Shown in pieces: positions 25,062-33,832 of a stretch of 34,370 nucleotides of DNA. Positions within the stretch are counted from its first letter, which is position 1. Every line of letters begins with the position of its first letter. The translations under genes were made by a program, and so were the position numbers. The DNA is taken from the NCBI GenBank assembly GCA_015057365.1, contig SVEN01000030.1:1-34370 (forward strand), in the 5' to 3' direction. The notes beneath the pieces are model-generated. The model saw only the letters and a program-made list of their open reading frames with translations. It was not told the DNA's origin and did not search any database. This DNA is from Lachnospiraceae bacterium (GTDB taxonomy: Bacteria > Bacillota > Clostridia > Lachnospirales > Lachnospiraceae).

Positions 25062-25083
25062 GCGATAGAAGTAAGGTGATAGA

Positions 25084-27399
25084 ATGAAGAATGAAATTAA
25101 AGTTATGCCGCTTGTAGCACTACGAAATATCGTAGTGCTGCCGGGCATGCTGGTACATTTTGATGTAAACCGTAAAATCAGTATTCAGGCCATTGAACAG
25201 GCTATGAAGTCCGACCAGCAGATTTTTGCGGTGATGCAAAAGGATGCGTCCGTGGAACTTCCAACGGTGGATGATTTGTATCCGGTGGGTTGTGTGGCGC
25301 GTATCAAGCAGATTATTAAGTTGCCGGGAAATTTGGTCCGTGTGTTGATTACAGGCGAAGAGCGAGGAGAGCTTGACTATTTGGTAAGTGTCTCCCCTTA
25401 TTTTTCTGCCCAGATTACGGTGACGGAGCAGGAGAAGTCCGCCGGCTTTGCTGCAGTGGAGCAACGAGCTATGTTAGGAACACTGCATGATTTACTGGAT
25501 GTGTATTTCTCCGTAAACACGAAACTTGGGAAGGATATCGCAGAGCAGTTGTCCGGAGTGACAGAGCTGGATCGCTTGATGGAGCAAATCATTGCCATGA
25601 TTCCGCTTACGACGACACAGCGTCAGGCACTTTTGGATGAAATTGAGTTTTTCTCCCGATTTGAACTCTTGGCACAGATTCTTGCCAATGAAATCGAAGA
25701 GCTTCGGATTCGCAAGGATTTGCAGACGAAGGTAAAGGCAAAGGTTGACAGGAATCAGAAGGAATATGTACTCAGAGAGCAGATGAAGGTGATCCGTGAG
25801 GAGTTGGGAGAAAGTAACGAAGCGGATGAGTTTGTAAGGAAGACAGAGGCGCTAGAGGCCTCCGTAGAAATAAAGGAAGCAATTTTAAAAGAAATCGAGC
25901 GATATAAGCGCCTTTCCGGTGCCGCATCCGAGGGAGCGGTAGCCCGGACTTATATCGAGACTTTACTGTCCATGCCGTGGGATAAGGCAACCAAGGAAAG
26001 CTTTTCCCTCGGGGATGCGAAGAAAATTTTAGAGCGTGATCATTACGGAATGGAAAAGGTTAAGGAGCGCATTTTACAGTATTTGGCGGTAAGAAAGCGC
26101 ACCGGAACGGCCGGCGGAACGATTCTATGTCTGGTGGGACCACCGGGTACCGGTAAGACCTCCGTAGCACATTCCGTAGCGGAGTCGTTGGGTAAGCAGT
26201 ATGTCAGAGTCTGTCTCGGCGGTGTACGGGATGAGGCAGAAATTCGCGGTCACAGACGGACCTATATCGGTGCCATGCCGGGGCGTATCGCGACGGGAAT
26301 TAAGCAGGCGGGAGTAAAGAATCCGCTTATGTTGTTAGATGAAATCGATAAGGTGGCAAGTGACTATAAGGGAGATCCGAGCGCGGCGCTTTTGGAGGTG
26401 TTGGACCCGGAACAGAATGCACGGTTTATGGACCATTATCTGGATTTGCCTTTGGATTTGTCAGAGGTACTCTTTATTGCCACTGCGAACACATTAGAGA
26501 CCATACCGAAGCCGCTTTTAGACCGTATGGAAGTCATTGAACTGTCAAGCTATACGGAGGCGGAGAAGTTCTTTATCGCGAAGAAACATTTGCTTAAGAA
26601 GCAGTTAAAGAAAAACGGTCTCACCGCAAAGGAATTAAAGTTGACGGACGGAGCTCTTCGCAGTGTTATTTCCGGGTACACTAAGGAAGCCGGTGTGCGT
26701 AAATTAGAGCAAAAGCTTGGCGAACTTTGCCGGAAAACCGTATGGAACATTGATGCGGCAGAGGAAGTACCGGAGCTCCCGATTAAAATCAGTGAAAAGG
26801 ATCTGTTTTCCTATCTCGGTAAGCAAAAGTACCGCAAGGATACGGTAGAAAAGAAGCCGCAGGTGGGCCTGGTACGCGGACTTGCCTGGACCAGTGTGGG
26901 CGGAGATACTCTTGAAATCGAAGTCAATGTCATGCCGGGCAAAGGAGGTATTACACTGACCGGTAAGCTCGGTGATGTAATGAAGGAGTCCGCACAGACG
27001 GCATTGTCTTATGTACGGGCCTATTGCGGGGACGAGCTGTCCGAGGAGTATTTTGAAAAGCATCAGCTCCACATTCATGTGCCGGAGGGGGCGGTGCCGA
27101 AGGACGGTCCGTCTGCAGGTATTACCATGGCAACGGCTGTTTATTCCGCGGTTACCGGGAAAAAGGTATTGCCGGATGTGGCCATGACCGGAGAAATAAC
27201 TTTGCGAGGACGCGTGCTTCCGATCGGAGGGCTGAAGGAGAAGCTTCTTGCGGCGAAGCAGGCCGGTGTAAAGAAGGTGTTAGTGCCTGCGAAGAACGAA
27301 GCGGATGTGGCAGAACTGACCGAAGAGGTTACAAAGGGACTTACGATTGTGTTTGTATCCGAGATGGAGGAAGTGTTGCGTGAAGCGCTTGTAAAGTAG
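25084..27399 (+). CDS. lon: ATP-dependent protease Lon
   Basis: This 771-residue cytosolic protease has an N-terminal substrate-binding LAN domain (MPLVALRNIVVLPG), a helical segment, an AAA+ module with Walker A GPPGTGKT (352-359), and the C-terminal peptidase domain with catalytic Ser677 in PKDGPSAG and a Lys about 43 residues later. Length is typical of bacterial LonA. It starts 22 bp after clpX with a weak GTAAGGTGA ribosome site and is followed by ysxC, as in many Firmicutes. Confidence 0.97.
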   Translation: MKNEIKVMPLVALRNIVVLPGMLVHFDVNRKISIQAIEQAMKSDQQIFAVMQKDASVELPTVDDLYPVGCVARIKQIIKLPGNLVRVLITGEERGELDYLVSVSPYFSAQITVTEQEKSAGFAAVEQRAMLGTLHDLLDVYFSVNTKLGKDIAEQLSGVTELDRLMEQIIAMIPLTTTQRQALLDEIEFFSRFELLAQILANEIEELRIRKDLQTKVKAKVDRNQKEYVLREQMKVIREELGESNEADEFVRKTEALEASVEIKEAILKEIERYKRLSGAASEGAVARTYIETLLSMPWDKATKESFSLGDAKKILERDHYGMEKVKERILQYLAVRKRTGTAGGTILCLVGPPGTGKTSVAHSVAESLGKQYVRVCLGGVRDEAEIRGHRRTYIGAMPGRIATGIKQAGVKNPLMLLDEIDKVASDYKGDPSAALLEVLDPEQNARFMDHYLDLPLDLSEVLFIATANTLETIPKPLLDRMEVIELSSYTEAEKFFIAKKHLLKKQLKKNGLTAKELKLTDGALRSVISGYTKEAGVRKLEQKLGELCRKTVWNIDAAEEVPELPIKISEKDLFSYLGKQKYRKDTVEKKPQVGLVRGLAWTSVGGDTLEIEVNVMPGKGGITLTGKLGDVMKESAQTALSYVRAYCGDELSEEYFEKHQLHIHVPEGAVPKDGPSAGITMATAVYSAVTGKKVLPDVAMTGEITLRGRVLPIGGLKEKLLAAKQAGVKKVLVPAKNEADVAELTEEVTKGLTIVFVSEMEEVLREALVK

Positions 27400-27452
27400 A
27401 AAGTTTTCTTACGGTATGATTGAGAGTACTTGTAAGAGGAAGGAGAACTTTG

Positions 27453-28070
27453 ATGAATGTAACAAAAGTGAATTTGGAAACGGTGTGCGGTATTACCAGT
27501 AAGCTGCCGGAAAATTTGTTGCCGGAGTTTGCCTTCGCAGGGAAATCCAATGTGGGAAAATCCTCTTTGATTAACGGTCTGATGAACCGGAAATCTTATG
27601 CGAGAACGTCTTCCCAACCGGGCAAAACGCAGACCATTAATTTTTATAATATTAACGAGCAGTTGTATTTTGTGGATCTTCCGGGATACGGCTATGCAAA
27701 GGTGTCCATGGAACTTCGGGCGAAATGGGGCAAGATGATTGAGCGCTATTTAAAAAAGTCCGAGCAGTTAAAGCTGATTTTCCTGTTGGTGGATATCCGC
27801 CACGAGCCGTCGGAGAATGACAAGGATATGTACGAGTGGATTGTGCATAACGGATTTCAGCCCATTGTCATTGCAACGAAGCTGGACAAAATTAACCGTA
27901 GTCAGATTGCAAAGCAGACAAAGCTCATACGGACAAGTCTTAAGATGCCGAAGGAGGGTATTTTGATTCCTTTTTCTGCGGAGACGAAAGCCGGCAGAGA
28001 CGAAATCTGGCAGAGAATCGAGGAGTTTCTTCCGATGGGAGAAGCGAAGGAAGAATCGAACAAGGAATAA
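27453..28070 (+). CDS. ysxC: Ribosome biogenesis GTP-binding protein YsxC/EngB
   Basis: This 205-residue GTPase is needed for late assembly of the 50S ribosomal subunit. G1 is GKSNVGKS (30-37), G3 DLPGYG (75-80) and G4 TKLD (142-145); the circular FAFAGKSNVGKSSLIN context is diagnostic. ATG at 27453 follows AAGGAG, whereas the in-frame reading from 27420 starts at a non-ATG codon. It ends the tig-clpP-clpX-lon block, followed by a strong hairpin. Confidence 0.96.
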   Translation: MNVTKVNLETVCGITSKLPENLLPEFAFAGKSNVGKSSLINGLMNRKSYARTSSQPGKTQTINFYNINEQLYFVDLPGYGYAKVSMELRAKWGKMIERYLKKSEQLKLIFLLVDIRHEPSENDKDMYEWIVHNGFQPIVIATKLDKINRSQIAKQTKLIRTSLKMPKEGILIPFSAETKAGRDEIWQRIEEFLPMGEAKEESNKE

Positions 28071-28073
28071 GAA

Positions 28074-28103
28074 AAGGGCTTCGCCGTTCGCGGCGAGGCC
28101 CTT
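28074..28103. terminator. Terminator between ysxC and the convergent DUF4364 gene
   Basis: A near-perfect 13-bp stem (28074-28086 with 28091-28103) and a TTCG tetraloop. The T-rich tail is better on the minus strand (TTTTCTT) than on the plus strand, so it may serve both genes. Confidence 0.75.
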
Positions 28104-28120
28104 GCTGTTTGTACGAATAT

Positions 28121-28672
28121 TTAGCCTTCCGGCTCAGAGTTATCCTTTCCGCCGGAGGAGAGGAGCTTGGTTACGATATAGGTATAAATATCGGTACTGT
28201 TCTCCTTCCAGTTGTTACACAGGCGCTCTGCCTCCGCTTCGTTGGAAACGGTAATCTGGACATCCAACAGGACAGAGTCACGGTCCAATATTTTGCACTC
28301 GGCCAGATATTCGGAATGTTTGATTTCGTAATAATCTGCCGGAGTGGATTGTTCCTCTTTTAACTGATACCGCTGGGCGGAAAGATATTCGTCGATATCC
28401 GCTCTGGCAGCGGAAGAGATGTCCTTAAAAAAGAAGGAAAGGGCTTCACCGCCGGCCTCCGTGATGTGGTACAGTGTTTTATTGCGGACCACTTCTTTTT
28501 CGATAAAGCCGTCTTCCGTTAAGTCGTTGATGGTTTCGTGTAAGGTAAAATAGTCCGTGTAATTTTTTCCGATGAAAAAGTCCGTTAACTGGGAATCGGT
28601 CATCGGAAAATCAATCCGGTCCAAAATATAAAGAATCATAAGTTTGTAGAGCATTAACATTTCGGATTGCAT
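28121..28672 (-). CDS. DUF4364 family protein (winged-helix-like)
   Basis: This 183-residue protein matches the DUF4364 family found in Clostridia. Its N-terminal 90 residues look like a winged helix (MLYKLMILYILDRID, then a DLTEDGFIEKE wing and LYHITEAGGEAL), resembling PadR/MarR-like regulators. The C-terminal part is beta-rich. A DNA-binding regulator role is plausible but untested. Its first 19 bases overlap the end of the radical SAM gene, which indicates translational coupling. The target genes are unknown. Confidence 0.8.
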   Translation of the reverse strand: MQSEMLMLYKLMILYILDRIDFPMTDSQLTDFFIGKNYTDYFTLHETINDLTEDGFIEKEVVRNKTLYHITEAGGEALSFFFKDISSAARADIDEYLSAQRYQLKEEQSTPADYYEIKHSEYLAECKILDRDSVLLDVQITVSNEAEAERLCNNWKENSTDIYTYIVTKLLSSGGKDNSEPEG

Positions 28673-29571
28673 AAGGAACTCCTTTTCATACGTTGATTTA
28701 GGGTATTCAGAACCTGCTTTTTATCCGCACTCCATAAAGGTGCAATGAGAGAGCTCTTCGGGCCGTCTCCGGTGAGTCGATAAATCACGGTGTCCTCCGG
28801 AATCAGAGGAAGTGCCGCAAAAAGGACATCCATGTAAGCATCAAGGGACATACAGGCAAATTCCGAAGAATCTGCGGAGTTATAATACTCCGCCAAATCG
28901 GTGTTATGTAAAATATGCAGCAGTTGAAGTTTTATGCCGTGTACGTTGCCGTTTATTACGTGGCGTACCGTGGCAAGCATGTCCGCGGTTGTTTCTTTCG
29001 GTAATCCCAGAATTACATGGGTGATGACAGGGATGCTTGCGGCATGCAAACGGGAGACGGCATCATCGTACGTTTTTAAAGGATAGCCGCGACGAATAAA
29101 CGTAGCGCTTTCCTCATGGATGGTTTGCAGTCCCAACTCCACATAAACAGGCTTGCGCATGTTTAAAGATGCCAAAAGGTCGACACAGTTCCGGGATAAG
29201 CAATCGGGCCGTGTGGCAACGGACAATCCCACCACTTCCGGATCTGCCAGAGCTTCTTCAAAAATCTGCTTTAAGTAGGGTACCGGTGCATAAGTATTGG
29301 TAAAAGCTTGAAAATAGGCCAGATACCCGGCAAAGGAATCTTTGTTTTTCGGGAGCTTTGCGGCAACCTTTTGTTTTGCCTTTGCCAGCTGTTCCGTAAC
29401 GGACAATTCGGCAGGAGCGGCAAAATCGCCGGAACCGCCCCGACTGCAAAAAATGCAGCCCCGTGTATCGAGTGTTCCGTCCCGGTTGGGGCAGGACATA
29501 CCGCCGTTTAGAGAAATGCGGTATACTTTGCCGCCGAAGCGGGCACGGTAATAGTCGTTTGCGGTAAGCAT
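28654..29571 (-). CDS. TIGR01212-family radical SAM protein
   Basis: This 305-residue iron-sulfur enzyme carries the family's unusual cluster motif: Cys in MSCPNRDG, then CIFC (pattern C-x9-C-x2-C, about residues 27-40), rather than the common CxxxCxxC. Other marks are GLQTIHEES and LGLPKET. The family (YtqA/YhcC-like) is widespread and its reaction is not established; tRNA modification has been suggested. It starts six bases after the malic enzyme stop on the same strand, so it is part of a minus-strand operon. Confidence 0.9.
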   Translation of the reverse strand: MLTANDYYRARFGGKVYRISLNGGMSCPNRDGTLDTRGCIFCSRGGSGDFAAPAELSVTEQLAKAKQKVAAKLPKNKDSFAGYLAYFQAFTNTYAPVPYLKQIFEEALADPEVVGLSVATRPDCLSRNCVDLLASLNMRKPVYVELGLQTIHEESATFIRRGYPLKTYDDAVSRLHAASIPVITHVILGLPKETTADMLATVRHVINGNVHGIKLQLLHILHNTDLAEYYNSADSSEFACMSLDAYMDVLFAALPLIPEDTVIYRLTGDGPKSSLIAPLWSADKKQVLNTLNQRMKRSSLCNPKC

Positions 29572-29577
29572 AATAAT

Positions 29578-30729
29578 TTACCGGATGTGAGCTTTTACCG
29601 CTGCGCTGACCGCATCACATACCCGCGGATCAAACGGTTGCGGAAGGATATTGTCGTCGGAAAGCTCGTCGTCGGAAACAAGTCCCGCAATAGCAAGTGC
29701 GGCCGCTAACTTCATTTCTTCCGTAATCTGAGAAGCGCGTCCTTCCAGGGCACCCCGGAAGATACCCGGGAAGGCTACCACGTTATTGACCTGGTTCGGA
29801 AAATCGGAACGTCCGGTACCGATGACGCGAGCACCTGCCTTTTTTGCCAGGTCCGGCATGATTTCCGGTACCGGATTCGCCATGGCAAACAAAATGGCAT
29901 CGGAGTTCATGGAAGCTACCATCTCCTCGGATACAATATTCGGAGCGGAAACGCCGATGAAAATGTCTGCGCCGCGTAAAGCATCCGCAAGAGACCCTTC
30001 CTTTTCGTCCAAATTGGTAATTTGTACCATTTCCTTCTGCATCCAGTTAAGACCTTCCGTCTTCTTGGAAAGCATACCTACTTTATCGCAAAGAGTCAGA
30101 TGCTTAAAACCGTAATTTAACAGGAGCTTAGAGATAGCGATACCGGCAGAACCGGCACCGTTTACTACTACGCGGCATTCTTCTTTTTTCTTACCTACAA
30201 CTTTCAATGCATTGATAATACCGGCCAGTACTACGATGGCGGTACCGTGCTGGTCATCGTGAAAGACCGGAATCGGTAACAATTCCTTTAAGCGGGATTC
30301 GATTTCAAAGCAACGCGGTGCGGAAATATCCTCCAGATTGATTCCTCCGAAGGCCGGAGCAATGTTGACAACGGTTTTGATGATTTCTTCCGTGTCCTGG
30401 GTATCCAGACAAATCGGGAAAGCATTTACTCCGCCGAACTCCTTAAACAGGACACATTTTCCTTCCATTACCGGCATGGCGGCAGCGGCGCCGATATTGC
30501 CGAGGCCGAGAACTGCGCTGCCGTCGGACACAACAGCAACCGTATTGGCTTTGATGGTGTAGCGGTACACCTCCTCCGGATGCTCTGCGATAACCTTACA
30601 AGGCTCCGCAACGCCCGGGGTATAGGCTAGTGCCAGGTCTTCTCTGGAATTTACATTACATTTTGCCTCTGTGGTAAGCTTGCCGTTCCATTCTTTGTGG
30701 AGGGCAAGAGACTGTTCTGCTGTTGTCAT
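29578..30729 (-). CDS. Malic enzyme, NAD(P)-dependent
   Basis: This 383-residue cytosolic enzyme decarboxylates malate to pyruvate. The short prokaryotic form is indicated by the length and by motifs: the Tyr-containing AYTPGVAEPC, the catalytic Lys in YRYTIKANTVAVVSDG, the metal site FHDDQHGT and the Rossmann motif GAGSAGIAI. Cofactor preference cannot be read with certainty. AAAGGAG precedes the ATG, and a well-formed promoter lies upstream. It leads an apparent three-gene minus-strand operon with the radical SAM and DUF4364 genes. Confidence 0.95.
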   Translation of the reverse strand: MTTAEQSLALHKEWNGKLTTEAKCNVNSREDLALAYTPGVAEPCKVIAEHPEEVYRYTIKANTVAVVSDGSAVLGLGNIGAAAAMPVMEGKCVLFKEFGGVNAFPICLDTQDTEEIIKTVVNIAPAFGGINLEDISAPRCFEIESRLKELLPIPVFHDDQHGTAIVVLAGIINALKVVGKKKEECRVVVNGAGSAGIAISKLLLNYGFKHLTLCDKVGMLSKKTEGLNWMQKEMVQITNLDEKEGSLADALRGADIFIGVSAPNIVSEEMVASMNSDAILFAMANPVPEIMPDLAKKAGARVIGTGRSDFPNQVNNVVAFPGIFRGALEGRASQITEEMKLAAALAIAGLVSDDELSDDNILPQPFDPRVCDAVSAAVKAHIR

Positions 30730-30783
30730 TGTTATACTCCTTTAGTATGGTAAATTGTAATAGTTCAATGTAATCTATCGGAT

Positions 30784-30812
30784 ATTATACAATAGAAAAA
30801 TAGAAAGTGCAA
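30784..30812 (-). promoter_or_regulatory. Sigma-A promoter of the malic enzyme operon
   Basis: On the minus strand TTGCAC (30812-30807), a 17-bp spacer and TATAAT (30789-30784), 55 bp before the start codon. Confidence 0.75.
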
Positions 30813-30836
30813 GAAGACAGATTGGCAAAAAAGTGT

Positions 30837-30865
30837 TTGACGAAACGTGGAATAAGGAGTACAAT
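30837..30865 (+). promoter_or_regulatory. Sigma-A promoter of the sensor diguanylate cyclase
   Basis: TTGACG (30837-30842), a 17-bp spacer and TACAAT (30860-30865), about 64 bp before the start codon. Confidence 0.7.
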
Positions 30866-30928
30866 AATAGAAAGGAATGTAGAACTGTTTGTGAATTGAA
30901 ATAGAGTGGTTGAAAGGGGGTACGGCAC

Positions 30929-32836
30929 ATGAAGAAGCGTAAGATTGCGTTGATTGCGGCATCCTGGGACGGGGAGACCTTGGCAGCGACCATTAACGGA
31001 ATTAAGGAGCGCCTTGACGGTAGCGGGATGGATTTGTACGTCTTTTTGTGTTTTCCGGCTTTCGGTTTAGATTCGCCGGATAATATTTCCCAGTTTAATA
31101 TATTTTCTCTGCCGCATTATGAAGATTACGACGGATATATTTTTTCCATCAATGTGGTACAGGGATATGATATGCTGAAGAAATATCATCAGCCGTTGTT
31201 ACAGTGTGGGAAGCCGATGGTATCCCTGGAGTGTGAAATGGAGGGTGTGCCGACCATTATACCGGATGGCTACGACGCCGAGTATCGTCTGGTAGACCAT
31301 TTGATTAAAGAGCACGGTTGCCGGAGAATTAATTATGTCGGAGGCTCCCCGGAGCATCCGGATAATATTCTCAGAAAGAAAGCTTATACGAATGCCTTGA
31401 AGGCAAACGGTATCGAAGTAGATGAGAGAAGAATCCGGGATTACAGTTTTATGGAGGCGGACGGTCATCAGGCCTATGCTGAGTTTAAGGAGTCCGGCTT
31501 AGAAATGCCGGATGCGGTTGTCTGTGCGAATGATGCAATGGCACTCGGCTATTGCCAGGCGGCGGAGGAAGACGGAAAGTATCCGCCGGATGATTTCATG
31601 ATTATCGGATATGATAATGATGAGAATTCCAGAGCATTTACTCCGTTGATATCTACTATAGACAAGGATGCATACGCCATGGGACGTATCGGGTGTGACG
31701 CATTACTTCGTTTGATGGACGGCGAGACGGTAGAACCAAAGATTTCTTACGCGCAGAATCTTGTGTTACGAGGAAGCTGCGGTTGCTATGCTCCGGAGGA
31801 GCTGGTAGAGTGGGATAATCGTCAGTTGCAACGTCAGATTTACTACCGAGTAAAAGAGGAGTCCGCTTATTATGAGACTTTGAATTTGATGCGTCAGAAT
31901 CTGGCAATTTCGGATAGTGAAGGCTTGTATAATTATTATATGCTGGAAATCATGAGACATTTTGAAATGTACGGCTATTGTATGTGCATTAATCAGAGTG
32001 TTTATTACGGAACACATGCGATAGAGTTTAGCTTAGATACGGCATATGACGATGAGCAGTATGTTTTAAGCGGAATGAAACACGGTGTTTCTCAGAACGA
32101 GGCTATGATTATCAAAAAGAGAGATGTGGTGCCGGATTATTTGCAACAGAACGATAAGGATACCCATGTGTATATGATTATGCCGATGCAAAGATACGGG
32201 GCCTGCATCGGATACTTTGTATTAATCGATTCGACGCTTATCCTGCATCGTAAAATGGCACTGCATATGATGGGCGCTATTAACAGTTCCTACGGTAACC
32301 TACGAAACTTCGAGAATTTGCGGAAGATGAACAAACGTCTGGACAGTGTGTATGTGAAGGATGCGCTGACGGATATGTATAACCGCTTCGGTTATATGCG
32401 TGACGGTTATGCAATGTTTGAAAAGAGTAAGGTTTACGGCAAGCCGTTAATGGTGATGTTCATGGATATGGACCGTCTCAAAGAGATTAATGACATTTAC
32501 GGTCATTCCCATGGTGATAATGCCTTGATTATGTTTTCGGGTGTGCTGAAAGCATGCGCGGGAGAAGATAAGATTGCGGTACGCTACGGCGGAGACGAAT
32601 TCCTGATTATCGGCCAGGTGGAAGATGAATCGGAGGCGGATGCGTTTAAGTTGACGTTGGAAACGGCACTGAATGAGGCAAACGCGAAGTCGGATCTTCC
32701 GTATCAGATTGAGGCCAGCATCGGTTATGTATTGACTGATACAAAGGGAACGAAGGAGCTGGATGATTACGTTGAAGAAGCGGATACACTGATGTATGAG
32801 GTGAAGAAGCGTAATCGTAAAAACAGACAAAATTAG
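30929..32836 (+). CDS. Cytosolic diguanylate cyclase with LacI/PBP1-type sugar-binding sensor
   Basis: This 635-residue protein begins with a LacI/GalR-type periplasmic-binding-protein fold (about 1-290): KKRKIALIAASW, HLIKEHGCRRINYVGG, DAVVCANDAMALG and a DDFMIIGYDN segment, all typical of sugar-binding repressor cores. It lacks both the helix-turn-helix and a signal peptide. A GSCGC segment (about 285) and an unassigned region of 150 residues lead into a GGDEF domain from about residue 470 (DALTDMYNRFGY), with active site GGDEF at 554-558 and no RxxD inhibitory site. It should make cyclic di-GMP in response to a small intracellular ligand, probably a sugar. AAAGGGGG precedes the ATG. Confidence 0.9.
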   Translation: MKKRKIALIAASWDGETLAATINGIKERLDGSGMDLYVFLCFPAFGLDSPDNISQFNIFSLPHYEDYDGYIFSINVVQGYDMLKKYHQPLLQCGKPMVSLECEMEGVPTIIPDGYDAEYRLVDHLIKEHGCRRINYVGGSPEHPDNILRKKAYTNALKANGIEVDERRIRDYSFMEADGHQAYAEFKESGLEMPDAVVCANDAMALGYCQAAEEDGKYPPDDFMIIGYDNDENSRAFTPLISTIDKDAYAMGRIGCDALLRLMDGETVEPKISYAQNLVLRGSCGCYAPEELVEWDNRQLQRQIYYRVKEESAYYETLNLMRQNLAISDSEGLYNYYMLEIMRHFEMYGYCMCINQSVYYGTHAIEFSLDTAYDDEQYVLSGMKHGVSQNEAMIIKKRDVVPDYLQQNDKDTHVYMIMPMQRYGACIGYFVLIDSTLILHRKMALHMMGAINSSYGNLRNFENLRKMNKRLDSVYVKDALTDMYNRFGYMRDGYAMFEKSKVYGKPLMVMFMDMDRLKEINDIYGHSHGDNALIMFSGVLKACAGEDKIAVRYGGDEFLIIGQVEDESEADAFKLTLETALNEANAKSDLPYQIEASIGYVLTDTKGTKELDDYVEEADTLMYEVKKRNRKNRQN

Positions 32837-32852
32837 TCGATTTGAAGGAGAC

Positions 32853-32882
32853 AGGGCTGTCGCGGTAGCGTAGCCCTTTTTC
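32853..32882 (+). terminator. Terminator after the sensor diguanylate cyclase
   Basis: Stem AGGGCT/AGCCCT (32853-32858 with 32872-32877) has an inner CGC/GCG stem and is followed by TTTTT. Confidence 0.8.
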
Positions 32883-32924
32883 TAACCATAGTAATCAATA
32901 GAAAATCGGAGAGGATAGAGGAAG

Positions 32925-33716
32925 ATGATTAGCAGTACATCGAATCCCCGCGTGAAAAATATTGTTTCATTGCAGAAAAAGGGAAAAGAAAGAAGACAGC
33001 AGGGGCTGTTTGTTATTGAAGGAAAAAAGTTGTTTGAAGAGATTTTACGGGATGCAAAGGAAGCCCTTTGTGATGTCTATGTTACTGAGGCTTATCTGGA
33101 GGCGGACAGTCAGAGAAAAATGCTGGCGGGAGTATCCTATGAGACGGTATCCGATAATGTGATGAAGACGATGGCGGAGACGATGGAACCCCAGGGGATT
33201 TTAGCTACGGTACGTATTCCGCGGTACGATAAGAAAGCATTGCTTGCCAAGGAAGATGCGGTGTGGATTGCTTTAGAGGATTTACGTGACCCGGGAAATC
33301 TGGGAACCGTACTCCGGACCGCAGAAGCGGCGGGGGTGACCGGTGTACTTCTCAGCGCTGCTTCGGTGGATATGTATAATCCGAAGGTGGTACGTTCGAC
33401 CATGGGAGCCATTTTCAGAGTCCCCCATTTTTATGCGGAAGACTTTTTGGAAGAACTGAAGGACATGAAGCGATGCGGCGCGACGCTGTATGCGGCACAT
33501 CTTGCGGGAACGCAGTATTATGACGAGCCGGAGTATGCGGGGCGTTCCGTGATTTTGATCGGGAACGAGGCAAACGGTTTGAGTGAGGAAGCGTCAAAGA
33601 TGGCAGATTGTCTTGTAAAGATTCCGATGGAGGGAAAAGCGGAGTCCTTAAATGCTGCAGTGGCCACGTCGCTGTTTGTATATGAGGCTTACAGGAAACG
33701 GAGAAACAGAGCGTAA
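32925..33716 (+). CDS. TrmH/SpoU-family RNA 2'-O-methyltransferase
   Basis: This 263-residue enzyme methylates ribose in rRNA or tRNA using SAM. An N-terminal RNA-binding, L30e-like domain (about 1-100, with SNPRVKNIVSL and GLFVIEGKKL) precedes the knotted SpoU domain with its three motifs: DPGNLGTVLRTAEAAG, IGNEANGLSEE and MEGKAESLNAAVA. The exact target nucleotide cannot be told from sequence; 23S rRNA is common for this subgroup. A weak GAGAGG-like site precedes the ATG. Confidence 0.93.
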   Translation: MISSTSNPRVKNIVSLQKKGKERRQQGLFVIEGKKLFEEILRDAKEALCDVYVTEAYLEADSQRKMLAGVSYETVSDNVMKTMAETMEPQGILATVRIPRYDKKALLAKEDAVWIALEDLRDPGNLGTVLRTAEAAGVTGVLLSAASVDMYNPKVVRSTMGAIFRVPHFYAEDFLEELKDMKRCGATLYAAHLAGTQYYDEPEYAGRSVILIGNEANGLSEEASKMADCLVKIPMEGKAESLNAAVATSLFVYEAYRKRRNRA

Positions 33717-33723
33717 TATGTCG

Positions 33724-33753
33724 AAAAAAGCAGACGTGTTCTGCTTTTTTTAT
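33724..33753 (+). terminator. Terminator after the RNA methyltransferase
   Basis: An 11-bp A/T-ended stem (33724-33734 with 33740-33750) runs into a T-rich tail, eight bases after the stop codon. Confidence 0.8.
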
Positions 33754-33763
33754 TACAAATCAA

Positions 33764-33792
33764 TTTCCAAAAAATGTAAAATAATGTATACT
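33764..33792 (+). promoter_or_regulatory. Probable promoter of the last gene
   Basis: TTTCCA (33764-33769), a 17-bp spacer and TATACT (33787-33792), 40 bp before the start at 33833. Confidence 0.5.
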
Positions 33793-33832
33793 GTGTTCAG
33801 AAAAAAACGCGTTATGGCGGAAAGGAGCAGTT

